DNA from: Aquila chrysaetos chrysaetos
Taxonomy: Eukaryota; Chordata; Aves; Accipitriformes; Accipitridae
DNA: 64,000 nt
Assembly: GCF_900496995.4 (NCBI RefSeq)
Contig: NC_044005.1
Location: forward strand, 34,137,363 to 34,201,362
Direction: 5' to 3'
Positions 1 through 12,870 of this stretch are shown piece by piece. The notes under the pieces were generated by a model. That model was not told the origin of the DNA and did not search any database. It saw nothing but the letters and a program-made list of their open reading frames with translations. Position 1 is the first letter of the stretch, and each line of letters begins with the position of its first letter. The position numbers were made by a program, and so were the translations under genes.

Positions 1-1409
1 TATAACAGGTGTAACTATCATGACTCAAAGCTGTACTTTGCTTTCTAGCCAGATACCTAAGCCTTTAAACTAATCTTGAAAAAGGTGTAAGTTCCTTGGC
101 CTCTCTGAAAGCTTCTGAAAGCACCTAAAACAATTTTAAAAAAATGTATCCTAAGACTCCAGTCACCCTTTCTATAGCTGAAGGCAGACAATACTTGAAA
201 ATACTTGTGCCTTTGACAGTCATTTTCCCTTGTTCTAAGCCAAAGGGAATGACTGTGTGATTTTTTCTGCATGTAGTGAAGAAACAGTAAATAAGTATCC
301 CTGCATGCTCTCAAAATCACTCTTGCCCTCTGCAATTATCTTTATCCTCCATCATAAAATTAATACACAGATGACTTAAAATATCAAACCGATAAAGGCA
401 GCCCAGCTCTGTAGTTTCACAGTTGCCAGGGGTGGTGGCTGCAGGAGGCAGCGCTGCAGAATAAACGAGCACTCTGGCATTTGTCTTGTACATTAATAAG
501 TGAATGCTGGGGTTTGCTGGGGTTTTTTACCTAGCAAACCCTGAGTACACCTGTTGTATTTTTACCTTCAGCTGAAATCACTGAAAGGGTTTGAGACAGC
601 AAGAGACTTCATTCCCTGTGATTCAACATGACGTAAAACCTTAGGTCCCACTCCTGGCAAGGACTCCTTGCTGCTACATTATTGTAACTATTAATAATTG
701 CTAATAACAACATTATTAGTACATTGCAGCAACTCTTTTTTATATTCGGCAATATTTGCTCCACAGATCCTTTTTGTAGTTCTCTCCTCTCTGTGTTTGT
801 CTCTAGTTTGAGGAAATTTCCTGCTGAATGAACTTAAACCCATTGGTTCTTCTTGCTCTTTTATAAACTGGATTGAGCTCCTTCTTTATTTCAGTTATTT
901 GCATTTTCATTCATTTATTGCATTATCTGCAGTGTGCCCGCTTTACACTGCAAAACTTCTTGATGTTTCTTAAAGATTGACTTTAAAGCAATAAATAAAA
1001 ATAGCTTAAGACACTATCTTGTGTCCTCAAGAAACAGTGTCATTTGTTTACAGCTTAGAATCATGACAGCAGCTGCATGCAGTCCAGGATCGCACTGATT
1101 ATTATGCCATGGTATCATAAGAATGCTTTCTCTATTTGTAGCAGTGGATATATTAGAGCTATCAGTCAGAATGGAAATGTCTGCATGAAAACTCTGATAA
1201 GTGAAATAGATACTGACACTTAGAAAGTTGACACCTAAAATTGTAAGAGAAACTGTGATAGAAGCAAGCCACAGAAATAATCCATTTCTTATGAAAGAAA
1301 AGAACCTAAAAAGCAGAAAGACAATTTGCCCCAGGAGCAGCAGAGCTGCAAAAGCATGGTTTCCAGTAGATTTGTAACCTTTATCCCAATCTTTCTCCCT
1401 GCTGCTTAC
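1..1409. other. AT-rich non-coding flank
   Basis: I see no supported gene here. A minus-strand open frame runs through 1014-1409 with a hydrophobic stretch, but its part below 1410 has no clear exon boundary and its length is within chance for AT-rich DNA. A small 7-bp inverted repeat around 694-719 is the only other structure noticed. Confidence 0.5.
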
Positions 1410-2428
1410 CTCATTATAATAATTACAGCTCCTTCTGTCTCCCTTTGAAACCTCCACTGGGAGAGAAACAGCATGAGCTGTAGCTTGTTAGCAGCTACAT
1501 TTGCACTGATTGGCCACAGAGTTATTCTTAAATAGACAGTAAAGCAGCTGAGCTCATCTTCAGTGAGAGCTCTTACTTGGTCTTCCTCTCTGTTAATTTT
1601 CTCAAAACTTCTAGGACCGTCATTCTCTTTGAGATTTACTTATCTTTCAGACTTATTTGAAATCACTCTTAGGGTTCAAAAACTGTTAGGTGAGGAATAG
1701 GTAACTCAACAGACAGACAGACAGCTTGACTGCATAAGCCTATTGTCTTGAGGAAACCAGGCTGAGAAATGCTACTTTTCTCTTGGCTAGACAGCTTCGG
1801 CACTGTTAAACAGGAATGGTTCAGGTGTTAAATTTTCCAAGAACCATTTCCAGTAGTCACCTAGCATGTAGCTACTCTATTTTTAAGAGTACAGAGATAA
1901 GTCCTAGTCTAAGGAATTTAATTTATTCATATAAGCAGAGCCAGAAAGTACCAGAACTTCAATGGGAATCTTAAAGAAGTGGCAATCTTTTGTCTGAGCA
2001 AGAGAGCACAAGATAAAATAAAGTTGAATAATACAGTAAATAGAAGTGGATGGTGGCCCAGGTCAACAGTAGAACTTAAGGCTTCTTACCTTCCACCAAA
2101 GAAGTGAGTGACCCAGCTTCTTCTGATTTTCGAACAAGAAGAGCAGAGGACAGGTACAAGCTGGATGCACTGATGGTAAAGCCAAGCATAATCCATGCCT
2201 CTTTTTGAGGAAATGGCACATGTTGCTCCTCGGATACAGCTTGACATTCATCACTCTTCTTGAAGCCAACGTTAACTCCACTTTTTTGTCAAAGTTGTGT
2301 CAGGCTCTAGAGAAAGAGAGATCCATTTTAAGTCATAGTCATGGCCCAGAAGAAGCCAAGGTTGTGCACTGACTGAAAAGTAATTTACACTGTGTAAGAT
2401 TGAGATACATACCTTGTATCAGCTCCAT
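1410..2428 (-). other. Candidate small spliced gene or pseudogene (three exon-like blocks)
   Basis: I do not recognise a family. Three minus-strand blocks have good splice signals and compatible phases. Block 1 is 2428-2413: an ATG with G at -3 and +4, reading MELIQ, followed by donor GTATGT. Block 2 is 2306-2090, preceded by the acceptor TCTCTTTCTCTAG and followed by donor GTAAGA. Block 3 is 1456-1410, preceded by CTGTTTCTCTCCCAG and followed by donor GTAAGC. After splicing, the frame reads from block 1 into block 2 but is broken at an A6 run at about 2282-2287. A one-base length difference there would connect it to a long open frame containing SDECQAVSEEQ, a probable membrane segment (WIMLGFTISASSLYLSSALL) and then block 3. 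No terminal exon was found. It could be a real gene with an indel or sequencing error, a decayed gene, or chance. Confidence 0.2.
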
Positions 2429-5400
2429 TTCACTATCCTTCTCTCCTCAAAAGATAGCAGAAATTTACTGCAAAATTTGGTCAAAGATAGTAGGCAGTCA
2501 TTTGGCAGATGTAAGTAACTGAATAATGTAGATGGGCTCAAAAGTAATTCTAGGAGCAGATCACCATATGGAGTGGAGACAGTTGTGGAAATGAGTGTTG
2601 AAAGAGATGGAATCCAAACGCCTACTGATGAAAGACAGACCGAAGCCAGGAAAGTACAGGACTTTGAAGAATGAGGAGAAGACACAGAAACTGGAGGAGG
2701 GGAAGCTGAAACAGCAGGGAAGCATGAAGAGTTGTCTAAAAGATTTCAAATTAGTGTGACATGAAGATGACTTTAGTGCCAAGGAGCTGGAGATAGATAC
2801 TTAAAGAGAGAAGTGCAAGTCTTATCGTGCATCACGTAGTTTATAGCATAGGAGACTGAGTTTTGGACAATGACCATGACAGGAATGGAGAGAGCATAAA
2901 TTGTGGGAGATGATTGTTGATATTGATTTGCATCACAAAATATTTTATTGGAACCAGGTTTTACATATATGCATACACATATATGTAAAGGATAATTCTT
3001 AATAGAATAAATGCAGTTGTACTGCCCAAATACAACTTTGTTAACCTAAATACATGACCTTTACAAGATGTACAGGGCATGAATACAAAAGCTACACTTC
3101 CCCAATGTCTCATCTCAGCTTCCAGCAGTCTGCAGTTCAAAGATGTTCTGAACCAGAGGGTAGACCAAGATTGTTGTATTCAAAGTCCCAAATGATTTTT
3201 CTTCCACAAATCTGTCAAATTAAGTTTTTTTCACTTAGGGTATAAAAATGTTTCTTAGCAAAAATATCTACAATTTCATGGAGAAACGTACAAACAATTA
3301 CTTCATGTGATTAGTTTAAATATGTCGCTTTTTCATTTAATGCCCTTTGATGTGTTGTCAATATTAATAAACAATACATTTCAATTAGAGAGAAAACCTA
3401 TTTTTAAACAGTTTTCCTTTTATTATGTTCTGTTAGTGTTTCCTTTATTATTGCTTACAAATCTTAAGTTCTTGCTGACTGAGCTTTTCCATTTTCAGTA
3501 GCTCTCATGACTTGGGGAAACATACTTTCAAGAATATTTTTTTCTTAATTTCAGAAGTACTTCATTTCAGTATAGAGAAAACTCCATTCTGAGAATCAAA
3601 TTTTCTAGACATGGAAAAGTGTTTACAAAAAAAGAAAACAGAACACTTTCAAATGTTTATAATATTCCTTTTTGCATATAGAATCCAGCTGTGGTAACTT
3701 AGAAGTGAGAACAGCACAATAACATGGGAGGCAAAGAGTTGTTGGGAGCATACTATCCTGCATGCATGAAATTCTTAGCTATGATGGAGAGGAAGACTGT
3801 GGAAAAAATGAAACCAGCAGCTTCTTAATGAATGCCCGAGAGACAGTTGCAGCTCTAAAACCAGGTGGAGGGCAGAATTTGAGAGTCAATTGCTTTGAAA
3901 AGGAAATTCAAGCACTGTGAACAGAAGGGGTCAATCAAGGATATTGTGACTGTAAAGCACCGAATCTAATCCAAAGACTTCACTCCAGTTCCAGCAAATT
4001 CCAGAAAAATGCACAGAACTCAGCAGCAGAACTTCCTTTTACCTTGTGACAATGCCCTAAGCTCTAAAAGGGATGACTTGGCTCCTTTCACAAATAAAGG
4101 CAACCGTGGAATTGGTATGCATTCATTATTTCTTATTCTGACAAGCCCAGAAGTCTACACAAGAGCAAAAAACATATTCCTGAAGGCTTTTTATTTTTAA
4201 TTTTCAAAAGCATAGGCTAATATGAGAACAAAGGCCCAAATCATGTATTTTGTACATGGATTTAATTATCTCTGCTTATACTGGTCATTCTTTTGGCAAT
4301 GACACGTTGATCATTGGAGCCTTACAGCCTAGACTACCAAGATGGGTATCTATACATTGTACTTCAGTGTCATGGAGAACGCACAAGAGCTGTGATTTAG
4401 CTAACATTTAGATAGCTCAGTCCGCAGCAGACCTCAGTTACACGACTTTACATAAATGAGCGTGAGCAGTTATGACAATGAAACTCTTGCTTTACCTGCT
4501 GCTAAGGAAAAATCTATTGTTAGGCAAGAGGCCATATCATAAGGCTACATACATCCATCTGTGTTGTTCTATTTATGTGGTACAACTGCAAAAGGAGGGT
4601 GGCACATCGTCAAGTTTCATATCATTGACTGTGGGAGCAGCTGCACCACATCCAAACTAAAACCTGAAAGTGTCACCATCAGCATATGAGAAATACAGAC
4701 TCTTAGCATAGATGTTGTATTTAACTGAAAGCAGGCTCAACAGGTGATGAAATGGTGAGGAAATGTACTTTTTAACACCTCCTGCAACACTATATTCTTT
4801 TCAAGAAAGATGTTAATAAAAAAAAATAGAATTTTTTTTCACTTCTCATTTAATCAGCTTCAGCCTCATGTCTACTGAACAAGGTTAAAGTTATTCTAAG
4901 CACACAATTTCTGTATAAATTTTCATCTATAATAAATAATCACTCAAACAGACTCTATTTCACATATCTACTACATAACTTTACCCTTCTGGTAGAGATC
5001 ATAGAAGGTTCGCGTTGTTAGTATATAAGTCTCTATCTTCTCTAGGAAAAGTACACAGGTTGTCAGAACCAAAACAGAGCAGAAATAAATTCTTGTAGAC
5101 ACTATAGTCTACTGCAAACCAAGTTAGACATTACATTTAAAGCTCCGCTTTTCCAGCTGGTTGTCATAAATGTTAACTAAGAGCAGATAGGGTTTGGTTA
5201 ATCTGTACTTCGGAACAAGTAAGTCAAAACTGTCAGAAGTGTAACAGGAGCAAGAATTTGTATCTTCCTGATTAGATGTTCCAAACTCTGATCTTTTTAT
5301 GCCCCCCTCTTAAATTCCCATATACCCCAAGTTCCCTGTTTTCTCCTACATTAAACTTCTTGTCCATCTCCAGAGCAGAGACTGTGGAGCAGGGAAGGAT

Positions 5401-6725
5401 GAAGGGATCTCCTTCAAGTGACTTTTCATTATGTAGGTCAAATTTACTACTCACAATGGATAGCCTTTCTAGTGGAGTATAGTTCTGGGATATGAATCTA
5501 CCCTTTGCCAGACAAGGGGAGGAACAAGGGATAGAAATCCAGCTGATGAAGGAATATTCTGTTTTCCTAACCCACTTTTTCCATGGGTAAGTACTGACTG
5601 TTTTTTCATTTCTTGATGCCCTGTCTGAGACATCCCAGGTCTCACTCCAAGAAGTGAAAATGAAAATTGAAATTGATTGGAATACTTAAAGTGTTCTAGA
5701 AGTGCTAATCGCCCTTAAAGATGGAAAAATATTAAGAGAACAAGAAAAAAGTAAAGCAATGGTCCTCCTGTAAACCAAAAATGAAAGTGATGCCTTTCAT
5801 TCCAAAATAAAGAGGAGTAAAAATATTTTCCATGTTATTTGCAATGCTTTTGTTTCCATTTGTTCTAAATGTTCTCTTGAACACATATGCACACACAAAA
5901 AAATGATGGTATTTTCAGAGTGCACTAATACTATTGTTCATATCATTTATATGATAAGTCAGAGCATAACAGTATCTTTGTTTAGTCAACACAATACATT
6001 TGAATACTTCATACACAGTAAACTATTTCAAAATTGTAAGGTATACGAACAAGTTATTTCATGGATATCATGTAACACAGAAATTCTAGAGACTTTCCAC
6101 GTCTCTATGAAGAAAATGAAAGCTGTAAACTCATCAGATTATAAATTCTAGCATATTATATCCCATCTCTTTGCAAAAGGACCACTCTAAGGCTGTTTTC
6201 AACTGCAGATCCAGGTTTCAGCTCCCTCTCATTCTTCAGTTCCACGTCATTTTGACTGCAGCCACACACAATTAATGCTTATATTCAAATACCAACAGGT
6301 CATATAAAACAGAACAGAAATGACTGTGCTCCTCACTTTTTGAGCTGCTCTGCAACGGGCAAGAAATTTTCTTTTGAGCAGCAGGCAAGCTGTTTCATGA
6401 GTAGATCCAGCCCACCACACAGCCTTATGAGGCTTTCTAGGTTTTACCCCACAAGCTACATAAATTGCACCCTCGACAGAGCTTTGCACGCCAAAGGCAA
6501 GCAGCATATCTTTATTCTTGGTGAATCCTGGTGAGTCTAATGTGTATGAACAGCACTGAGGCCCCTATCCAATCTTAGTACGTTTGCTTCACTTGTTAAC
6601 GAGGTGTTCAAATCCTATGATACAGTTCACTAGAGTTTTGTCATTGATACCTTACTATGGACCCAGGGAAATTTCCATGGCACTCAGTCAAATGCTTTTA
6701 CAAGTAAAGTTTCTTGCACTATTAC
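2429..6725. other. Non-coding intergenic DNA
   Basis: AT-rich sequence without a gene I can support. Short open frames occur on both strands, but none has splice context or a recognisable domain. The region holds a 12-bp-arm inverted repeat at 2960-2989. Lines around 2430-2700 carry a serine/threonine-rich minus-strand frame adjoining the candidate exon block, but it ends in a stop before the donor and so cannot be part of that reading frame. Confidence 0.5.
2960..2989. repeat. Inverted repeat, 12-bp arms, 6-nt spacer
   Basis: The arm TTTACATATATG at 2960-2971 is followed by the spacer CATACA and then its perfect reverse complement at 2978-2989. It is AT-rich and low-complexity, so it may be a by-product of an alternating TATG/CATA microsatellite. 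Confidence 0.7.
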
Positions 6726-6782
6726 CTGGAAGTCACTGATTTCCTTAAGCTCTGGATCCCTATAAACAGCTTGCTTTTATGG
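6726..6782 (+). repeat. 57-bp perfect direct repeat, copy 1
   Basis: The 57 bases from CTGGAAGTCACTGATTTCC to GCTTGCTTTTATGG recur without a mismatch at 8139-8195, in the same orientation and about 1.41 kb away. The flanks on both sides differ. The unit is not low-complexity and I do not recognise it as a transposon end. Confidence 0.95.
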
Positions 6783-8138
6783 CCCAGAGTCCGTGTTGAC
6801 AAGCACAGAGGAAGAGAAGTTCCTGTGTAATAACTTTGATGAACGCTGTACACACACCACTCGACAGATCCTTAGATGATTTCATATTCAGTGCTAGATG
6901 CAAATTAAATCTTCACCATGAGTTCTCACCATTTAGACTGTCATTTATTATTCATGAAACAAGCTTGCATTCCCTCACTGTCATTATTTTCTCAGCAAAA
7001 TACAATGCTACTAGGATTCTTTGCATGGCATTCATGTTCAGACATCAGATGTCTCTGGGCAGTTTACCTAGAGAAAGTATCACATTAAAAGATCAGAGTG
7101 ATAAGTACTGGGAAGAATTTAAGTGCAAATGTTGTCAGATACAATAGTTCTTAAACTATCAGTTTGCGCTTTTAAAAATGCAACAAGATACATATCCTAC
7201 TGTTCCATTTTGGCTCTGACACTGCATAAGCAAGGTCATTTCAGGTGATCTATATATAGAGAAAGATCTTAGTCTCTTGAATACTATACTGGAAAAAAAA
7301 ATGTATAATTGACTGCTACAGGGAGAGGATCCAGCTCATTATTTGAATTACACATCCATCTGTTTCAGTCAGGATGGTTTATAAAGAGGTTGCAAGCGTT
7401 AGTTGAAATTGTCAAATAGCACATAAGATAATTTTAAACTATAGAAGAGATTTAATATGCTCTTGCTTTTGTGAATCAGCATTTTTTTTAAAGGAGAAAA
7501 AAAAAGTTTATTGTGTAATCCAGGGATTTTAAGAAGCTTATACCATCTTCTTTTTTGCCCTGGACTATCTGTTATTCTGAGCCTGGATTTTATGTATTCC
7601 TTGCCCCTTTGCTTTCTGATTAATTTACTGTATTCAGTTTAGCCTCTGATGTTATTTCTCAGTGTTAAATATTAAAACAGAAATATTAAATCATAACTAA
7701 CACAACAAATATATTAAAATATATATCTTTTGCTCTTTCCTTCCTTCAGAATATTATGGAAAGGAAGAATGAAAACATGTCTCTCTACAGACTCTTGTTG
7801 CATTTCATCAGTGTTCAATTTCTTCATGTTTTGGCTACTAAGAGATTAAGCAGATTTTGACTATGTGATTTGACACAATCTGTTAATGTGGCTCGCATAG
7901 AAACACCCATTTTCTATCTTCTTTTCCTTGCTTTTTATATTAGTTGCTCTAAGCTGAGGCCCCCAGTGTGACTGCTGCTGAGGTGCAATCCATTGTTCCT
8001 CGCCTCGGATCTTCCATGAAATCACAACTGGAACCTGATTTTCATGATCTGGAATTTCTTATGTTCTCAATGAGAAACATTAGTAGCAATTTACTTTCTG
8101 CTTTATTCTTTATTATGTACATATCCTCTTTCAAACCT
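6783..8138. other. Non-coding DNA between the two 57-bp repeats
   Basis: No gene supported. The only notable open frame, 6836-7147 on the plus strand (103 codons), has no recognisable motif and no splice context. The interval is ordinary AT-rich sequence. Confidence 0.5.
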
Positions 8139-8195
8139 CTGGAAGTCACTGATTTCCTTAAGCTCTGGATCCCTATAAACAGCTTGCTTTTATGG
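8139..8195 (+). repeat. 57-bp perfect direct repeat, copy 2
   Basis: Exact copy of 6726-6782. The sequence before it (ending TTTCAAACCT) and after it (TTTTTAGTCTAG) does not match the flanks of the first copy, so the duplicated segment is sharply bounded. There is no poly(A) tail and no evident target-site duplication. Confidence 0.95.
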
Positions 8196-11100
8196 TTTTT
8201 AGTCTAGATGCTAAATTCAGAATGCTGACAGATGTATTGCTTTGAAAACTTACATTTTCCACATGGTCTGGGAAAGTACCTCAACTTCTTCTACACAGTT
8301 CTACACAGAAATATATAAACCCAAAATGTTTTAAGTTATTTGAACCTTCAGTGTTTCAGATATCTGACTGCTGCTACACTGAGAAGTCAACTCCTTTCAG
8401 AGAAAATAATTTCTTCAGTTCTCAGTGTACATCCTGTTTTCCTGTGATCAGAGGAATGTCTTCAGTTGAAGTACTTCATAACTCCAGCATTGGGCTGTTG
8501 TGGGAAGAGAAATAGATTCATGGAGGTGCTATCAAGAAACTAATTCAGTGATTCAAGGTCTCCTTACTGATTCCAGGTACTAGCATGGGGAAAAAAGCAA
8601 AACCAATCACCAAACAAGGAAAAATTTATTCCATGCTAAATAAGGTTTCGGAGGAATTTATAGATACTGAAGTGTATATTCTGATATAGTTCAATTGCCC
8701 ACAGTTAAGGAAAAGATGGTTGGCAAAGGGAATTGGAAAATAGAGGAAAATTGCCACAAGTCTACGAAGTTCTGAGAGAACCAATACCTCTTTCAACAAA
8801 GGGAAATAGTAAAGCATGGAGAGAATGAAAATATGTGTATTATTTCCTCACACTAGAGTTCAAAAGAAGCTTGTCAAGCTTCAGTATATGGCTTTTCTTC
8901 TCTCCTAGGAAGAATAACTCAAATAAAAGGAAGTCAGGTAATTATTTTGAGATGAGCTTTCAGCATTACAGGAGGAAAGTTGATAAGCCCCCAAAAGTCC
9001 AGATACTCTTCCTATATCTCCAATTCAAACAGAGCTATTTGATTGATAAGGTCATTTTTCCTATGCGAGACCATTAATTGTCAAGTGTTCTTCCAGTTCT
9101 GCTTCCACTGTAACCTTTTTTTAATGTTTGATGTTGTTGTTTAGTTTGAGCATGATACTTGTGGCAGAATTTATCCTCCAATCCAACTTATTAGAAACGG
9201 TGTCTTAAAACAGGTTGAGAGGGTACATCTCCTTATAAGGACCATTAAACCCATACCTCTGCACTAGGCCTTGCTATTTTTATTACAGAGAAGCAGAATT
9301 TCTCCAGACCTACATTAGTGTACTCTTATTTGGGGATATTTTTGTGTCTTTTAGATAATGGATGAGGTGGGAATTTCCCAGTAAATATGCACTTGTGTCA
9401 TCAATTATTAACAATTCACAGACGCACCAGTTTATTTCTGTGCAGAAGAATGGATCAAGATAACAGTTAAGAATTTCCCTTTTTTTTAACCACAGGAGAT
9501 GTGGAAAGCGTAACCCACCAAATACGTCTGTCATACCTTCATTCTTTGGCCTACTATGAGTACATTAGCTCAACAATTAAGTACAGCATCCTTGTTATTT
9601 ACACTGAGATGAAGTGCAAGGATAGAGATTCCGTTGCCCTCAGAAACCAGGCCAGGAATTTTTTTTTTTTTATTTTCCACTGCATTTCACCTTTTCTGGA
9701 ATCTTCATGTAGGCAAGTTGAAGATAACAATCAGGTTTTTATGATACCACTCTCATAGTAGTTTTTTTCCCAGATAACAATAAAACACAGATGTTATGAA
9801 TCTCAGTCTATGGTCTCACAGTTGCAATGAACAACTTAAAAGTTTAAGCTAACATTTCCTCCCCAAAGAGATATTTTCCCACTTGAAAGGTGGATATTTT
9901 TCAAACGAGGCTGCCACTACCTCTTCAGTTGCCCTCCTGCAATCACATGTGGTTATCAGACCAGGTCTGTTACATACCTGCAAGGTCACAAGTCTCCTCC
10001 ACCGTTCAGAGGAAACAGGACAACTTGTTATGTCAGATAAGCTTAGTACCTCTCATACTTTTCAAATGGGAGCAGAAACAGAAGTGCATTTGAGAGGTGC
10101 AAGGCACTAGAACTTCACTCTGGCCAGCCTCAGAATATTGCTTCTGAGAGTCCAATGTAGATGATCTCAAAAAAGTAGCTTGCTTGGGTAGGCAAGCAGC
10201 AATCTCTCCCTAAGACAGGAAGAAGATAGAAGGTTCCAAAACCGAACAGAGAATAAGAGTCAGACTGCCTGTGTCCCACTGGGCTTTTACTGCCTGTCAA
10301 GAAAGCAAAACAACTCAGCCTATTGACCTGTCCATGCCCTCATCCACCCATCCCTTTTTTTGTTAATTATTTACATAACTTGCTTGAATAAGCAATATTT
10401 TAAAACAGAGCTTTTAAAGTGGCTCACAGAGAGCTAACATACATGATTCAGCAAGCCAGCATTCTGGTCCACAAGTCCACCTGCCCCCAAGAAACAGCAA
10501 GGTTAGACCAACCATAAACTTTTTCTCAGCAGAATGGCAGGTTTCCAGATTGACAATGTGCTGCAGCTGACAATGCCTATTCTCCCATCTGCGGTGAAGG
10601 ACAGAAAATGCTCATGTCACTCCCTCTGCTTTTACATTAAACTGAAACAAAACCAGAATTTAAATAACTGCACTAAGCAGAAACATGCTTCAGACTGAAC
10701 AGCCTTGATTTTAACCATAAAAATGTCGTAACTTCTACAGACTACCCTGCAGACTGGATTTGGAAGAATGTACAAAGACTGGAGGTGTTTGCATAGTGAA
10801 TTTCTGCTATCCAATTTTGCCTATTGTTATAAAGAAAAAGGAAAGACTGCTGCTTCCTTTAGAGTCTGAATCAGGACAATGTTTCTGAGTGGCACATTTA
10901 TTCCTGTATTCATTAGGTTCTGTACTGAACTAAACTACTGTAATTCATTTGTGAATGGCACGTCATTTATTTATTGCAAATTTTTGATGGTCATTCTTAG
11001 AAACACAGATATCGTTGTAATATCTGGAACAGGTGCCATCAACAAAACTGCTCAAGAAGTGTCAGTCCCTGAGAATACAAGGAAGAGGGAAAAACCTTCT

Positions 11101-12278
11101 GCAATATAGTTTTGTTTTTCATCAAATATAATTTCCGACACTGGTGACAGAGAAGTGAAAATCACCTAGTCTGGGTAATATTTAGAGTTCTGAGAAATGC
11201 ATACCTAAAGCTGAGATTGTTTTCAGGCTTTTGATTTTCAGATTGAATATAGGAAAAATGTTGCAAAGCAGTAATTCCTGTAAATATCATAATATTGCTG
11301 AAAAAATTTCCATTGAACAAGTGACAAATGAAACACACTTTAGCCCTCACCTCCTACTAAGCTTAATAAAACTGACTAAATAAATATCCAAACTCATAGG
11401 CCGCAGTATGGCAAAGTATTTAAACATACTCTTTTAGGAAATTATGTGTATTCAGCCTGTCTTTTAAGTATTTGATCAACTTGAGATATACATAATCTGG
11501 TGACTTTCCTTCAGAATTTTCCCACATTATTTTCAATGCCTGAAAACATGACATTATCTCAGCCAGTTTTCATTAGAACAGCTAAGACACTTTTATATGA
11601 TAAAGGCAGCAGCTATCCTGGCCAAATATCTCTGTCAGGCCCTGTCATGCTCTGCTCTGGGTATTCACACTACAACCTGCCACCAGAGCACAAGCCATCT
11701 GAATGGTGGCTGGAATACATGTTAAACACCAGTTGCACAAAGAGACTTCACCAGTTCCTCCAGGCTGTTCAGCATGGTATCAGAACTACTACTGCCTTCT
11801 GTCCCTGAAGCCTTAGCTTCAGGCTCCTTGGCTGTTCATTTGAAATGGGGAGTCAAAGTCAATCCAGCGTAGATATCAGCCTGGTTACTCCTCTCACAGT
11901 TCTGGCTACAGACTATTTAACCAGGCAATCCAATACACCAGCTCAGGTACAATGGAAGAAAAGTGTATTTTCCCTGCACTCTCTATTCAGAAGAAACGCT
12001 TCACTCAATTTAAGGGAAAAAGAGAAAATAAGATTTCAGGCAGCTGTTAGATATGAAAAATATCAATTCATATGATCACATGATTACAACTATGTTATTC
12101 TACATGCCATAGATTTTGGATATCCTAGGAACTTTAAAGCAGGCACTTGATATCCTGTGGAATTGACTAGTTTGGAAATAAAAGATTTGCAGCACTCTAG
12201 AGTGCTCTGAGGAGACACTTGAGCTAGCTTGAGGTTTAAGGGGAAGGCTACCCAAGTTAAAAAACCCGAGTAGCCCAA
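8196..12278. other. Non-coding intergenic DNA
   Basis: AT-rich, no supported gene. An open frame at 11500-11808 (plus, 102 codons) begins near a TTTCCTTCAG acceptor-like site, but I found no matching donor or family resemblance. The block ends at CCCAA (12274-12278), the left target-site duplication of the adjoining LTR. Confidence 0.5.
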
Positions 12279-12870
12279 TGTTGTGATTTAACACCAGCTA
12301 GCAACAAAGCACCATGCAGATGCTCGCTTACTCCCCCCCAACCCAGTGGGATGGGGGAAGAGAATCAGAAAGAAAAGGTAAAATGCATGGGTTGAGATAA
12401 GAGCAATTTAATAGAATAGAAAGGAAGAAACTAATAATTATAGTAATAACAATAATAAAGTGACAATAATAATAATAAAAGGATTGGAATATACAAAACA
12501 AGTGATGCACAATGCAATTGCTCACCACCTGCTGATTGACGCCCAGTTAGTCCCTGAGCAGCGATTCCCCCCACCTCCACTCCCCCCAGTTTATATTCTA
12601 GACATGACGTCACATGGTATGGAATACCCCGTTGGCCAGTTTGGGTCAGCTGCCCTGGCTGTGTCCTGTGCCAACTTCTTGTGCACCCCCAGCCTGCTTG
12701 CTGGCTGGGCATGAGAAGCTGAAAAATCCTTGACTTTAGACTAAACACTACTTAGCAACAACTGAAAACATCAGTGTGTTATCAACATTCTTGGCATACT
12801 GAACCCAAAACATAGCACTGTACCAGCTACTAGGAAGACAAATAGCTCTATCCCAGCTGAAACCAGGACA
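12279..12870 (-). mobile_element. Solo LTR of an ERVL-like endogenous retrovirus
   Basis: The element is 592 bp. Read on the minus strand it starts TGTCCTGGTTTCAGCTGGG and ends in CA. It is flanked by a perfect 5-bp target-site duplication, CCCAA, at 12274-12278 and 12871-12875. A 5-bp duplication is typical of ERVL-class integrations. In the sense (minus) direction it carries a TATAAAC box (12595-12589), then an ATTAAA poly(A)-signal variant (12412-12407), in the order expected for U3-R. A small AAT/AATA-rich patch lies at 12435-12480. No gag, pol or env sequence flanks it, so it is a solo LTR left by LTR-LTR recombination. I recall closely similar LTRs from many bird genomes, but the family name was not checked. 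Short open frames inside it are incidental. Confidence 0.9.

Noticed and set aside
1014..1457. 147-codon minus-strand frame read as one exon
   Set aside because: Starts at GTG; only its first 47 bases have exon boundaries. The hydrophobic remainder reads past a GTAAGC donor and is probably intron.
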